From contig OY997591.1 in the NCBI GenBank assembly GCA_963921825.1, positions 40,445,825 through 40,509,824 of the forward strand: a stretch of 64,000 nt of DNA, given 5' to 3'. The stretch comes from Erodium maritimum (Eukaryota; Streptophyta; Magnoliopsida; Geraniales; Geraniaceae). The notes under the pieces are model-generated. The model was given only the letters and a program-made list of their open reading frames with translations. It had not been told where the DNA came from and did no database searches. Position 1 is the stretch's first letter. Each line of letters opens with the position of its first letter. The position numbers and the translations under genes were made by a program. Of the stretch, positions 9,111 through 25,017 are shown piece after piece.

Positions 9111-12100
9111 GCCTGGTCATTGGAACCGGGGTTACAGGAAGTTCACGGCTGATCTGAAGAAGGGCAGTGGGACTGCGCCTTCATCAAATAGCGTGGATGA
9201 TCTGAAGAAGGGCAGTAGGACTGCGCCTTCATCAGGAAACCTGGATGATCTAAGGAAGGGCGGTGGGACCGTGCCTTCATCCGGTATTAACTCTATAGAG
9301 CTACATCTCTCTACTTCCAAAGATTCATGGGTATTAGATACCAGGACTGAATCTCACACATGCACTTATATATGGTGGCTGAAAGTAGGAGAGGTTTGGA
9401 AAGCACGAAGTGGACCTCAGAGTTGTGGCAACTGCTGTAGGATCCATGAGTCTTGCTTTGCCAAGAGGCCTTGTCTTAGTACTGTATAATGTATATTGCA
9501 TACCTACTTTTAGTAGGAATATTATATCTGTATCCGTGTTTGACAAGGAAGGATATAATGTTAATATTGGAAATGGAGTTTTCAATGTTCTATGCAATGA
9601 TATGTTTTATACCAGTACTGACTTGGTTGGAGGATTGTACATATTAGATATGGGTAACAATGCCTCAAGTTCTATATATTCCGTTAATACCAAGAAGTCT
9701 AAATCCAACGATTTAAACCTAACTCTGTTAAGTCACTGTCATTTAGGTCGCATAAACAAGAAGCACCTATCAGCACTTCAGAAGTGCGGACTTTCAGGTT
9801 CATTCGAATTCCATTCGATCGATAGGTGCAAGGTTTGTTTGATGGGCAAAATGACTAAAGTGCCCTTTTATCGATCGCGATGAAAGGGCGGGTGAATTAT
9901 TGGGGCTGATACACTCGAATGTGTGTAGACCAATAAGTTCACTTGCCAGGAGGGGTTTTAGCTACTTTATCACATTTACTGATGATTACAGTAAATATGG
10001 TTATGTCTATTCGCTGAGACATAAGTCTGAAGCTTTTGATAAATTCAAAGAGTTTAAGACTAAAGTAGAAAACCAGCTCGACAAAGGTATTAAGGCACTT
10101 CGATTGGATCGAGGTGGAAAATACTTGACCACAGAGTTATTAGATCATCTAAAAGAGAATGGGATCCTTTTGGAATGGACTCCTCCTGGGACACTGTAGA
10201 TGAAAGGTGTAGCCAAACGGAGAAATCGGACATTGTTAGACAATGGTCCGTTCCATTATTAGTTGGACTGATCTCCCAATCTCTTTATGGGATTATGCTG
10301 TAGAGACGACCGCATTCATAGTGAATCGGGCTTCGACGAAGGGTGTGGAAGGGACACCATTTTAAAATGATATGGGATGATGCCCGCTTTGTCCTTCCTA
10401 AAGATTTGTGGTTGCGAGGCTTATGTGAAACATTTGGTTTTGACTAAGCTCGAACCAAGATCTGAGATATGCACCTTCGTGTGGTATCCCAAAGAAACAA
10501 GGGGATACTACTTCTACAATCCCAGTGAGAACATGGTGTTCGTCGCTTGGGGTGGGGTCTTTATGGAAAAGGAGTTTTGTTTCCAAAGAAGTCATTGGGA
10601 GGACTGTGCATCTCGAAGAAATTCAGGATGGTACAGATCTGTCTAAACCAATTGATAACCCAGTAAAAAGGAGCCAGAGATTGTCGTAGAGTAAGAACCA
10701 ATTCCTGTTACAATTCCGGAAGGTCCAAGGCGATTTGAAAGGATCAATCTTCCACCTCCAATATATGGTATCCGGAGGTGACAATGAAGTCATGGTGGAT
10801 CACGATGATCCAGCCACCTTTCAGGAAGTCATGGATGGGCCCAACTCCGAGTTATGGCTGGGAGCCATGAGGGAGGAAATGCAATCCATGTCGGACAACC
10901 GAGTCTGGGAACCGGTTGATCCCATCAATGGTGTGAGGACCATCGGATGCAAATGGATCTTCAAGGTGAAGATGGACATGGACGGCAACCCTCTGACCTA
11001 CAAAGCTCAACTGGTGGCGAAAGGTTATAGGCATGGATTGACTATGAGGAAACCTTCTAATTAGTGGCTATTGTCAAAATCGATCCAAATTCTTCTTGAC
11101 ATAACTGCTTATTATAATTACGAGATATGGCAAGTGGATGTCAAAACCGCTTTCCTAAATGGAAATTTGACTGAGTACGTTTGTATGTCTCGTCCCAAAG
11201 GTTTTGACGATCCGAAGAATAAAGGAAAGATTTATAAGTTGTTGAAATCCATTTCTGGATTGAAACGAACTTCTCGGAGTTGGATCCTTCGTTTTGATGA
11301 AGCTGTAATTGGATTTGGCTTAATCAAGAACGAGGATGAATCTTGCGTTTATAAGAAGGCTAGTGGGAGCAATAAAATTAAAGCGGCTTTATATTACTTT
11401 TGTGTTGGAGTAATATATCGATGTGTGCTCTGATCTATGCCCACCATGCGAATAGAACCATAGATCGAGATAGATCACACTCGATGGGTCCCTAGTCAAC
11501 AAAGCTCCACTAGAAGCGACTAGTATGAAAGATGGCTCTTTATGGCTTACGTTCTGTTAGTCATTGGAATGGGATTCCGGAGTCTGATCATAGATATCAT
11601 GTGGGACATGATATTGGACGACCCGCCCTGAATATGTGCCATAGATTAAGTCATGAACATATTCAGTGTTGTAGCTTGTCATGTATCCTTAGACCAAGGA
11701 GTCTTTGTGATCGCTATGTAGTCAACAACTGAGTTTGACCTGAGCCTAACGTTGTCCGTAACAGGGCTTCCATAACGGCCAGGATTGGCTTGGGGACGGG
11801 CTACATGAGTGACACGAAAGACGGCTAAGGGATTTATCCCTCATACTGAGGTATGGGAAAGATATCGGTTCTCAGCCGCTTGATCGAGAGTGACTGAAAG
11901 AATAGCATGGCCATGCACATGATACTGGGTATCATATCTTCAGTCATCTCACATATCAAGGAACGATGATTGAGAATAATAAGGATGACGGCTCTATGCC
12001 TTATCTCAATCAGGATATCGGAGATAAAAGGATAATGACAGGGACGACGGAAAGGTTAGAATCGACACGGTCGATTCGTTATGTAGTGTCAGGCAATACT

Positions 12101-12998
12101 AAAGTCTCGTTAGTTGCCACTTAAATAGGATCAAGTAAAATGGGATTTTATGTTGATCTATTGACATGCATAAACCTAAGGGTCACACCGGAGGATGAAA
12201 CTCATTGACACATTTATGGAGAATGGCCAAAGGGGAGTTGTCTCGGGACATGACCAAAACTGGGTTTTGGGTCATGTGCCCGTAAGTGAATAGGACTTTA
12301 CGGATCGAGACAAGGCTTGGAGTCTTGGGATTGATCGCGTCGGATAATGTTGGACATTTCCGGTATGGAAGGCATGGAGGCGATGAGTGAATCACGGGAC
12401 CTCGTTGGAAATGGCCACGGGCCATGTTCCAAGAGGCCCATGAAAGGCCCATGCAACCAAGGCCCATGGAACTAATTAATCAAGTCTTGATTAATTAGTA
12501 CTAAGTAAGCAAGACAAGGATTAAGGTGTTGGTGATTCACCACCTAACCCAATCTTGTCTTGTCATACTTTGTCCTATTTACACCTTACTTGACACCATA
12601 CTTGTCCCATGCCTTTTGTTGGACAAGTATGGGTTTTGTTATGTTTAAGTCATCTTTTTTCAACATAACAAACACAAGACAAGAATAGGAAACACATTTT
12701 CTCTCCCTCTTCCATGGCCATTTCGGGTTTGGCTAGTTTCCACCTCCATTTTTGTGTTCTTGAGTCCTCAAAGAGAAGAACTACGTGGCTTTGATTCCCA
12801 TGTGGATACGTAGGCGTCTTGGAGACTCAAGCCAATCATTCGTTAACCGGTGTTCTTGTTTTGGTAAGAGATAGTGTTGAATTTTTCTCTTGTGAATCCA
12901 TTCTTTGTTAGTTGCTTCATGGTTTTAATCGTCTCTTGGTTTTTATTGATTTTCCACTGCGAGTTGGTTCATCTCCAACCCTACCTCGAGGCCTAACA
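9111..12998 (+). mobile_element. Partial Copia element inside G1
   Basis: Same family as Copia A, B and C. Parts in order: zinc-knuckle tail and the 16-residue gag repeats (9111-9300), pre-integrase and integrase stretches (about 9410-10199 and 10377-10646), RT stretch (about 10735-11433), then LTR sequence ending ...CTCGAGGCCTAACA at 12998. Its left end joins Gypsy pol directly and its right end joins G1 LTR sequence. No target duplication can be seen, and it is broken in several places. Confidence 0.85.
11371..12998 (+). repeat. Copia LTR portion (in G1)
   Basis: Nearly co-linear with the LTR at 39262-40949, including the GGCCCA triplet and the 29-bp palindrome (near 12471-12500), ending at the LTR terminus at 12998. 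Confidence 0.85.
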
Positions 12999-14800
12999 AG
13001 TCTCACGGCTCCGTGACCCGATCCATGGCAGACCAGTTTTGATCCTTTTGAATCCTTTTTGGGTGTTTTTCGTTTATTTCGAAAGGTGATTTTGAACCAA
13101 ACGGTTGGGGGTTTTAACTTAGATATGTGTCTCGTGGTTAGTCTTTAATTATAGTTTTAATTATGATCCAAGACCTTGGACCCGAGCTCGACGAAGGAGG
13201 AGGCCTTGGGAACCACGTGAGAGGACGGGGAGGAAGCTAGCCAGGACGTCAGCAGCTAGGAGTAATTGAGCGTTGGAGAATTCAAGGTAGGGACGAGTAG
13301 TAAACTCCACTCTTAATTTAATTAATGCTAATAGTATGCCTATAGGATAATAATAACCGGAAAGGTCCTAGTTATCATATAGGATGTGATTCACTAGAAT
13401 AGCCGCTTTCAATTATAATAATAACCGGAAGAGTCTAGTATGCATGTAGGATGTGGTTCACTAGTTTAATCGCTTTCAATTCTTGGGAAATTGTCGTGCT
13501 GGTAGAATGGCCAGGACGAGCCTTATGATTGATTGTGATTGTGTTCAATTGTCTCGATTGTCGATGCATGTTTCGTCTTTAGGTTAATATAAGAGTCACA
13601 CTAAACTCGATGAATTATGACAAGTATGTTATGAACGATTGACTTGGTGACATGAATGGTTGAGCGATTACTTGGTTGTCTCGTGATAAGGTTGAATAAA
13701 TGAATTTCGATGATTGTAATGTGAATGGTTGATCCGTGTTATGATTGATTGAGTGAATGCTTGAATGTGATGTGATTGTGCCTTGTGATATGATCGTGTG
13801 AGTGATAGACCGATGGATATGGTTGGTAAGTCATGTCGGTAAGCTTGGTTTGACAATGTGAGGGTTGTATTGTGTTTGATGTGTTATGTGTGATGTTGGT
13901 TGTGTACCCCGAGGTGTGTTTCCGGGAAGATACCTAGGTCGATGTGCGTTTCCGGTATGGTATATGATTGTGTACCCCGAGGTGTGTTTCCGGGAAGACA
14001 TCTAGGCCGATGTGCGTTTCCGGTATGATGTACATTATTTACCCCGACGTGCGTTTCCGGGAAGACGTCTAGGCCGATGTGCGTTTCCGGTATGATATAC
14101 TTTTTGCTTCACCCCGATGATCTATGTTCCTTTGGGGACATTTCCGGGAGCCCCGATGATATGTGTTCCGTTGGGGATATTTCCGGGAGCCCCGATGATA
14201 TGTGTACCCACTGGATCGAGGGGCATTCCGATATGATGTGTCGGTCCGTGTGTGGATCGGAGTCTTGTGGTTTCGTTTATCTATATTTCGGTACTCGTGT
14301 GTTTATTTAGTTGTTTCTATTGGTGGATAAGCTATTCCCCCGTTGATCTCCTTTGAGTTACTATTTTTTTATTAAGCCTTGCATTTATTGTTGATCTCTA
14401 TTCTTGGTGTCTTTGGGATAATCGTGTTGTTCGGTTTTTCGTTCTCAAAGCGAGGGTTCTTTTACCTTACTACATTTTCCTACTGAGCGTAAGTTCACCC
14501 CCTTTATATTTACTGTCCTTTACAGATTTCATTGGTGAGTAGACTTAGAGGTTTCTTCAGGGCTCGGTAGTTCCTGGAGGATCCGGGTGGCTTACTGTAG
14601 TTGGACGTACTTTCCACTTTCGTATCGAACTACTTTTCTTACTTGTTTGGGCTGAGCATTTGACTCATTTTTACCATAACCGTTATGTGGAACTTAAAGA
14701 TTTGGAGTTGATTATCAATTAAATTAACTTTTATTATTATTTTATCACTATTCCTAGTTCACGTCTCGAGTCCGGTCAAAACCGGATTTGGGGCGTGACA
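12999..14800 (+). repeat. Right LTR portion of G1
   Basis: Repeats 6899-8217 and then continues through a TACTGAGCGTAAGTTCACCCC stretch to the LTR end GGGGCGTGACA, followed by TTAAG. The three-unit array is at about 13902-14100. Confidence 0.85.
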
Positions 14801-14805
14801 TTAAG

Positions 14806-15266
14806 CATAACAAGAAGAGGCATAAACACATTGTATGATTGCTGCTCATGAGATGTTGCTGATCTTTCCAAACCTGCGGATCACCAGAACTAAGCACCAG
14901 AGATCCAAGGAGTGACTGAGAAGACCTGGAAAGAAGAGGAGGCAAGGAAAGGCCCCAAAAAAACAAAATCACTCACCTAAAAGCTACCCACATAAAGAAG
15001 CCAGGGGAGGAAGAGGAACCACACTCAAAACCAGCAGAAACAAACCCAATAGACCTCACTAAACCTCACAACACTCCCCAAACCACCCAAACCCAACCCA
15101 ACCCCCAAACCAAAGCCAAAAAACCAGAGAGAATCTTTGAAGAAGAAGAAAGCCTAAATTCAAAAACTGGGATTGCTTGGGGAAGAAGTAAGCTTTCTCA
15201 AAGGCAGCATCTTGGATCTGCAAGCCAGGAATGCAGAGTAAAATGATGACCAGTCTTGAAAGAGGC
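14806..15266 (-). other. LINE-2 3' UTR, proximal half
   Basis: Non-coding on minus after the ORF2 stop. A CCCCAAACC-type stretch at 15055-15120 mirrors the one in LINE-1. Confidence 0.6.
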
Positions 15267-18200
15267 TCATTCCTCATTGAAAACCATCTGTTGAATCTTC
15301 ACAAACAAGGAGACTGAGGAAATCTCCAAACCATTAAAGATGTGATTAATTCTGGCCAACCAAATATTCCATAAAGAGGTTTTCAGGATGTTGCCCCAAA
15401 TTTTCTTGTATTTGTGAGGGACCAGAGAAAACCAAATAATGAAAAGATCTTTGACAGAGTGAGGCAGTGCTGCAGATACTTTCCACCAGTTTAAAATTAA
15501 GCCTCAAACCTCCCATGATTTCTGACAGTGGAGTAAAATGTGTGCCCCATCTTCTAGGTCCCAATTGAAAATAGTACAAATCAGGTCTTGAAAGGAGAAA
15601 GACAAACCTCTTGAATCCATGAAGCATTTAGATGGAATGGCCTCTTGACAGGCTAACCAACAGAATGCTGAGATCTTTTGGGGCACACCAGGGATCCACA
15701 GGTTTTTGGCCCAGGCTTGAGAAGAAAGTCCTTGAGAAGCAAGAAGGAAGTAAAGCCTTTTGACTGAGAAGCCTTTGTTGTGTCCAACCCAGTTAATTGA
15801 ATCACTGATATCTACCCTGAGATGAATTAGAGGAAGAATAGCACATAGGACACCCCACTCCTGACATTCCCAACCTCTTGGGTCTCTTCTTAGATCAAGA
15901 TCCCACTACACACCATCCCAAAGTTGAGATATAGTGGAATTTTTGGAGTTTGCCAGGAGATAAATTCTAGGGGAAAGATCCTTAAAAATTAAATCCCCCC
16001 ACCACAGGTCCTTCCAAAAATGTATCTTACAGCCATTACCAAGTTTCTAGAGAAAACCATTTTTGCTAACCAAGTCTGAAAATCTGTTGCCCTCTTTGAG
16101 AGCAATGATATGATTCATGAAGCTAGAGTTAGGCAGCTCATTAAAATTGGATAGATCCCAGTGATGAATGTCCCAGCCAAACCTTGCACAAATGGCTTGT
16201 TTCCATAGCGAGTTATCCTCCAATGCAAATCTCCACCACCATTTAGCCAAGAGACAAGTATTCATTAGTTCCAAGCTCTTAATTCCTAGGCCCCCAAGCT
16301 CCCTGGATTTGCAAATTATGTTCCAGTTTACTTTGCAGAAAGCTCTATCCACTGAAGATCCATGCCAGAGGAATTTCCTTTGCCAACTTTGTAAAGTTTT
16401 GAGAATGGCCTTGGGGGCTTTTAGGATTGAGAAAAAGTAGAGGGGAAGAGCACTTAAGGTGGATTTGATCAGAGTTATTATGCCCCCAAAGGATAGCAAT
16501 TTGGCCTGCCACAACCCCAGGGATTTCTTGTATCTATCCACAATGATTTTCCAGGGTTTCAATCTTCTATAGTTTGCCCCCAATGAGAACCCTAGACAGG
16601 ATAAAGGAAGATCCTGTATCTGGCACTCAAAGAGATCAGTATAAGTCTCAGCTTCTTGTGTGGAGAGGTTCATTGAGATGATTGCTGATTTTGTATAATT
16701 AACTCCCAAGTCTGAGGCTACTTGGAACACAGATAAGGCATTTTTTAAAATTGTCTGCACCTTGAACTGAAGCTTGAATAAAGAAGATACTATCATCTGT
16801 AAATTGTAGATGAGTAATTGAGGGACCATTTAGCCCCAATGAGATCCCACTGAATTGTTAATTAGCTACTCTATCCCTCATTATTTGATTAAGGCCCTCT
16901 ACAGTCAAGGTGAATAAAAGGGGTGAGAGAGCATAGCCTTGCCTAATCCCCCTGGATAATTTGAAGTCAGGAGAAGGGGAGTCATTGATGAGCACTGAAA
17001 CATGAGCTTTAAAACAAGAGATCATCCAAATTCTCCTAACACCTCCAAAACCCATTCTCGTAAGAATTTTCATGAGATAGATCCAGTTGACATTGTCAAA
17101 AGCTTTTGTGAAATCTGCTTTAAAAATGAGAGCTCTTTGCTTTGTTTGTTTGAGATGTTGCACAACTTCATTTGCTATCAATATTCCATCTAGGATCTGT
17201 CTTCCTGAGATGAAGCATGTTTGCTCTTGACCCACAATTTGATCTAACACAGATTTGAGTCTTGTAGATAGGAGTTTGGAGAGAATTTTATAGACTCCAC
17301 CCATTAGACTTATTGGCCTAAATTCTTCAAAGGTCTATGGAGAGGGGCATTTGGGGATAAGAGTCAAGAATGAGGAGTTAAGACCTTTCCCCAATTGACT
17401 AGACATGTGGAAGTGACTGAAGAAGGTCATGACATCAGTTTTGATTATTTTCCAACATACTTGGAAAATTTTGAGGGTAAAACCATCAGGGCCTGAGGCC
17501 TTTTCTCCTGAGCAAGACATTAGTGCCAATAGTACTTCCTCTTTTGTGAAAGCCCTCTCTAACCATGCTGCTTGAGCTGAAGATATTGCATTGAATTGCA
17601 GATGATCCAGTAGAAGTACATCAGAATGTGAAGGTCCAAAGTTGGCACTAAAGTGATTTTTTGCAGCCTCCTTGAGTTCTTGGGGCTCAAGCAAGATGTC
17701 TCCTTGGTATGAGATTTGAGTAATCTGCTTTCTTGCCCCATTAAAATTGGCCAACCTATGAAAAAATTTGAGCCCTTATCTCCCTCATTTATCCACTTCC
17801 TCCTAGATTTTAGACTCCATAGTTTGGATAGTTGCTTGGTTTTCAAAATTAACTCAGCCTTTAAATTCCCCCTAATCTTACATTTTAGAGGAGTAAGAGA
17901 TATATTATCAATTATTGAATCTAGCTGATCAATATCTTTTCTGAGAGTGCTGATAGTGGCTTCAAGAGAACCAAACACCTCTAGATTCCAAGTTTTGAGG
18001 TCTTCCTTGAGTAATTTTAGTTTTTGCCAGAGCACTATATGGGGCAAGCCATGAACTTGATATGATGACCAAAAGGCTTGTACTGCAGGAAGAAATGTGG
18101 AGTCCCCTATCCAGATATTGAGGAACTTGAAAGGCCTAGGGCCCCAATTAATATCAACATCAAATAGTATAAGAGCTTTATGATCAGAGATGCACCTTGG

Positions 18201-18854
18201 AAGACTGAGTTGAGTTAGAGCACCAAATGTAGCAAGAAAGTCATTGGATAATAAGAATCTATCCAATCTGGAAGCAAGTGATCCAGGGCCATACCAAGTG
18301 TATTTTCCACCTGAGAATGGTAAATCAATAAGAGCTAAAGAGTCAATGAAATTTTGGAAAGCATCCATATCAGAGTTCGAGGCCTTTGAATTTGATCTTT
18401 CTTCTGGGGCTAGCACAGCATTGAAATCCCCAACAATAAGTAATAAATCAGAGGAAGATAAAGTCTGTAATTGTGATTGTATGGATCCCCATAGTTCTCT
18501 TCTGCCTCTTTTGGAGCAAGGTGAATAAACATTTACTATATAGAAGGGTTTATCGAGGGCAGTGACCTTTCCTGACCAGATTAGAGCCCCATCAAGAGGG
18601 GTGACTGAGGTTTTCTGAAAGAAGGATGATTTCCAAAGAGTGATTAATCTACCAGCAGCATCAATGGAAGGAATGAAGTCAAGTTCCTAGCCTCTAGAGA
18701 TTCCACAGGACCTCAAAAAAGAAATAGGAACTGTTTTTAATTTGGACTCTTGAATGAGGATGAAGTCAGGAGATTGCTTGCGAATCACGTCAGCTAGAGT
18801 TCTCTTCTTTTCTGAAGAGGAGAGGCCTCTCAGGTTCCAAGAGAGGACCTTCAT
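15267..18854 (-). pseudogene. LINE-2 ORF2: endonuclease-reverse transcriptase
   Basis: ATG at 18852-18854 and stop TGA at 15267-15269 give a span of 3,588 bp, a normal length of about 1,195 codons. In order: endonuclease (MKVLSWNLRGLSSSEK, ILIQESKL, IVNVYSP, VGDFNAVL, SDHKAL), a linker with KSRRKWINEGDKGSNFF, RT (ASGPDGFT, LIPKCP, QTCFISGRQILDGILIANE, FKADFTKAFDNVNW, RGIRQGYALSPLLF), the active-site stretch HLQFTDDSIFF at about 16800, the thumb region, and a zf-RVT end (FCWLACQEAIPSKC ... NIWLARINHIFNG). There is no RNase H domain. At least one stop (TAG near 18688) and several frame changes (for example around 17750, 17310 and 16830) inactivate it. The family assignment is certain. Confidence 0.9.
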
Positions 18855-18862
18855 GAAGAGGT

Positions 18863-21050
18863 TTAAATAGAAGAGGAGAAGGGAAAATATTTGTTCCCAA
18901 TATCCTCAAAACCTTCAGCTGAATCCTTTTCTAAATCGAGATAGTCATCATCACTTTCAGCATCTAACTCAACACTGATATTCTTTTCATTCTCTAGAGC
19001 TCCGAGAGAATCAATCACTATACCCTCAAAGCCTTTTGATTTTAACCCAATCTGTTTGGCAAAGAGCCAAGCCCTTTGGCTCTGATCAAGAGTAGCAGCA
19101 GAGGAGGGTTGGAGTTTGTTATCACAGTCTCTCAGCTTTCAACGAGTTTCATAACCATGTGTAGAGGTTTGTTTCTTGATCTTCTTCTTTGAGGCTTTGG
19201 AAATGAATAAGGGAGTGGATTTGGTTGATAAACCCATGAGGTCAATCACCTCAACTACTTGCTTCTGCATAAAGGGGCTGAGAGTGGACTGAAAAAGAGA
19301 AGGCTGAGCTGTAGGCTCACTACTGTTGATAGCCTCCAACCCTAATGTAGCTTCTGATTGTAAGTTTAAGGACCTTGAGCCCAAGAAAATAGCAGTGGCA
19401 TTTAATGGAGTGGGTTCATCTTTGTCCTTCTCTGAAATAATTACTTGGGAACGAGGCCTAAGTAATAAATGGGGAGATGTACAAGTCTTATCTACCAAGG
19501 TGATGGAAGAGGGGGATACAGGTTTTAGCTGCTGGGTAATCCCTTCTGGGATTGCAAAGGAACCAAAGGTTCCACAGAAAAAGAAGGGGCCACTACTTCT
19601 AGTAAACATCTCCTCACAAGCAACATAGGCCAAATCTAGGGCCAATGTCTACACTACTGATGGAGCAGAAGGAATTATCAGTTCCAAATTATTTTCCAAT
19701 CGAACGTCACCAGAAATGGCAACTGAATTTACCAAACCATCTTCAACATTCCCCTCCATTAAAGCCAACTTCATACCAGAAGCATCAGGAGAATAAGTGT
19801 CTCTTACCATTAAGTTTTCCAAGGAATGAGTATAATGTACCAAGGCAGGAAAATCTGTATCCCCCTCAATATTAAATGATGGAGTTAATGCTGAATTTGA
19901 AAGAGAGGCCTTATCAGAACTTAAGCAATTAGTACCCAAAATGGAAGAGGAGATCTTTGAATCTTTGTCTGTGCAGGCAAGAGCAACTGAATTGCTGATG
20001 CTTAGTGAGCAAGAAGAAGACACTAAGTCTCTTCCAGAGATAGTTGGAATAGAACCTGAATCTAAAGAATGAACCCAAATATCAAAAGGAACATTATCAA
20101 ACATAACCTGAAATTCCTTTGAGAAGGTTGAAAGCTTAGTTGTGTGAATCAGGACATGAGCAATATCCATGTGATCACCATCAATGGTTCTTGGATGAGT
20201 AAAGACCAGAGTACCAAACTGTTGAATACAAGTTTCTAAAGTCTCAAGACACCAACCATGAAAAAGGATAGCATGAATGGCTATCCATCTGAATGAGCCA
20301 CTCTTTCAACAGAGTTGAACCTTTCCAGGTAGAATGGTTAACCATTGATTCACCCATCCTCCTTCATCCTTCAGCAACTCAGCATCAAAAAGAGGATCAG
20401 GACAGTGAACTAGAACTACTCTATTCCCAAGATATTTGATCTGCACATCAAAGACACCCTCATTGGTGATCTCAGTGAGAATTGTATCAGCATTGTAAAT
20501 GCTATAAGTAATTGCCAAATGAGAGTTGCACAGTTGAGCATCAAAAGTAAGCACCACAGCTCCTAGTAGAGTTGGTTCTGAGACTGAGGCTTCACCGAGG
20601 CCCACTGATTTTTCTTCTTTGTTCCAAGCCTTAGTAACAAACAGCTTATGAGAGGAGATGACATATCCATTGAGCAAGGTGATAGCTTGCTGAAGACCAT
20701 GAATATCTGAGAAATGGCAAAAATCAAACCATTTTCCAACCCTATTTTGTTTAGGAGCCACAATTGCTTTTATCAAGCCATTGATATTAGAGAACAGCTC
20801 AAATAACTATTTGTGTATGGCTGCAAAACTCATACATCTTTCCTTTGTAGGTTGGTCGACTTGCCACCAAGGCCTTGCAGAATCCCTGCAGACTTCCAAA
20901 GACATTATCAAGCCAAGAAGCATTGCTAGAGGAAGGAAGATTTAGCACAAAAGCAATGTAGAATTTTTTTACTCTTTGATTGGAGGTCTTCTTAGCAATC
21001 TGATCATGTTCAAAGCCTGTAGGGTAGCTTAGGGAACCGCTGCTTTAAAC
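18863..21050 (-). pseudogene. LINE-2 ORF1: RNA-binding protein
   Basis: Segments in order on minus: an RRM-like N-terminal piece (KKFYIAFVLNLPSSSNASWLD, near 20900-20980), LFELFSNINGLIKAIVAP with RVGKWFDFCHF (RNP1-like), SSHKLFVTKAW, RVVLVHCPDPLFDAELLKD, a DUF4283-like WLTILPG stretch, MDIAHVLIHTTKLSTF, a Ser-rich linker, and a Lys-rich KKKIKKQTSTHGYETR block. A conserved RAWLFAKQIGLKSKGFEG segment and an acidic tail follow. The stop TAA is at 18863-18865, 8 nt before the ORF2 ATG. Stops at 20807-20809 (TAG) and 19139-19141 (TGA), plus frame changes, break it. The start codon was not identified with confidence. Confidence 0.75.
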
Positions 21051-21421
21051 TGTACTAGCATCCAACCAACCTATCAAATAAAAGATGAGATAAATTGCAC
21101 AGCGTTGTTCAATTATATGCTCTTCCTTTGATATAATGTTTATCTAGTTTTCAATTGTTCGTCTGTTAAATCTATGATTTTTTTAGCGTTCTGAATTTGT
21201 GCGATAGATGACCGAACCCACAATTTGGACAACAATTGAAAAATGAGTCGGTGCCATTTGGAATAAAATCCGATTCTATATTACTCGGACGGATTTATAT
21301 TACGTCACACGGAGGCCTAACTTCCTAACCAACAGAAGTACAATATCCACAAACAGTTAATCATATAAGAGCAACCACACAAGTAAATTAAGGTTCATAA
21401 TAAAACTACATGGAAACATTG
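21051..21421 (-). other. Probable LINE-2 5' UTR
   Basis: No coding potential. It is assigned to LINE-2 only because the candidate target duplication AAATTAGCC (21422-21430) marks 21421 as the element's 5' end. Otherwise it would be MDH downstream sequence. Confidence 0.4.
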
Positions 21422-21623
21422 AAATTAGCCAGACAACTGATGCTCAGATTTTTGATGCAAAATAATCGCATCAAACCGATAAATTTGGAACTTAAAGATC
21501 CCATCAAAATAGCATTCAATCCAGAATATGTAACCCAAGTCAATTCTCAACAGCATACAAAAAAGGGCATGAATTGTTAACAGCCTGAGTGTTTAACAGT
21601 CCCTCTTGAGTTTTGTTTGTTGA

Positions 21624-21629
21624 TTTATT
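21624..21629 (-). terminator. Poly(A) signal of the MDH gene
   Basis: AATAAA on the minus strand, 66 bp beyond the stop codon (21695-21697). It sits in a T-rich 3' UTR that runs to about 21430. Plant signals are loose, so other sites may be used. Confidence 0.5.
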
Positions 21630-21694
21630 CAAAACTGTAGATATTCCTTCTGAGACTAACTCGGAAGACCAACTTCCTAAACTGAAGAAAGCGT

Positions 21695-24919
<3,225 letters not shown>

Positions 24920-25017
24920 TGTCGATCGAGTAAATGGGGATCGATGAAACCTATGCGAAGATGGTGAAGGTGAGAGAGAGAGTGAGCTTAAACGAATTAG
25001 CTATTCGATTTAAATAG
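24920..25017 (-). promoter_or_regulatory. MDH 5' UTR and core promoter
   Basis: On minus a TATA-like CTATTTAAAT lies at about 25008-25017, roughly 90 bp before the ATG, followed by a CT-rich stretch (CTCTCTCTC, about 24971-24981) typical of plant leader and Y-patch sequence. The ATG context is CGACAATGGCC. The transcription start itself cannot be read from sequence. Confidence 0.55.

Larger units (their letters stand above)
5862..14800 (+). mobile_element. G1: Gypsy-type LTR element fossil with a Copia piece inside
   Basis: Begins TGTAAGAACCGC and ends GGGGCGTGACA, the same ends as the other Gypsy LTRs of the window, with a 5-bp target duplication TTAAG at 5857-5861 and 14801-14805. Parts: left LTR portion (5862-8218), a Gypsy pol portion (8219-9110), a Copia portion (9111-12998), and right LTR portion (12999-14800). 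The direct repeat 6899-8217 versus 13000-14254 differs at only a few sites apart from array copy number, which suggests a fairly recent insertion. It is broken, with much of the internal region missing, and looks like a mosaic. Confidence 0.85.
5403..21421 (-). mobile_element. LINE-2: near full-length plant L1-type LINE, split by Gypsy G1
   Basis: The minus-strand element has its A-tail at 5403-5410 (T run on plus), 3' UTR at 5411-5861 and 14806-15266, ORF2 at 15267-18854, ORF1 at 18863 to about 21050, and a probable 5' UTR up to 21421. Gypsy element G1 (5862-14800) sits in the 3' UTR with TSD TTAAG. The 9-bp word AAATTAGCC directly abuts the tail at 5394-5402 and recurs at 21422-21430, a candidate target duplication that would fix the 5' end at 21421. 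Without G1 the LINE is about 7.1 kb. It is inactive, with several stops and frame changes in both ORFs. Confidence 0.75.
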
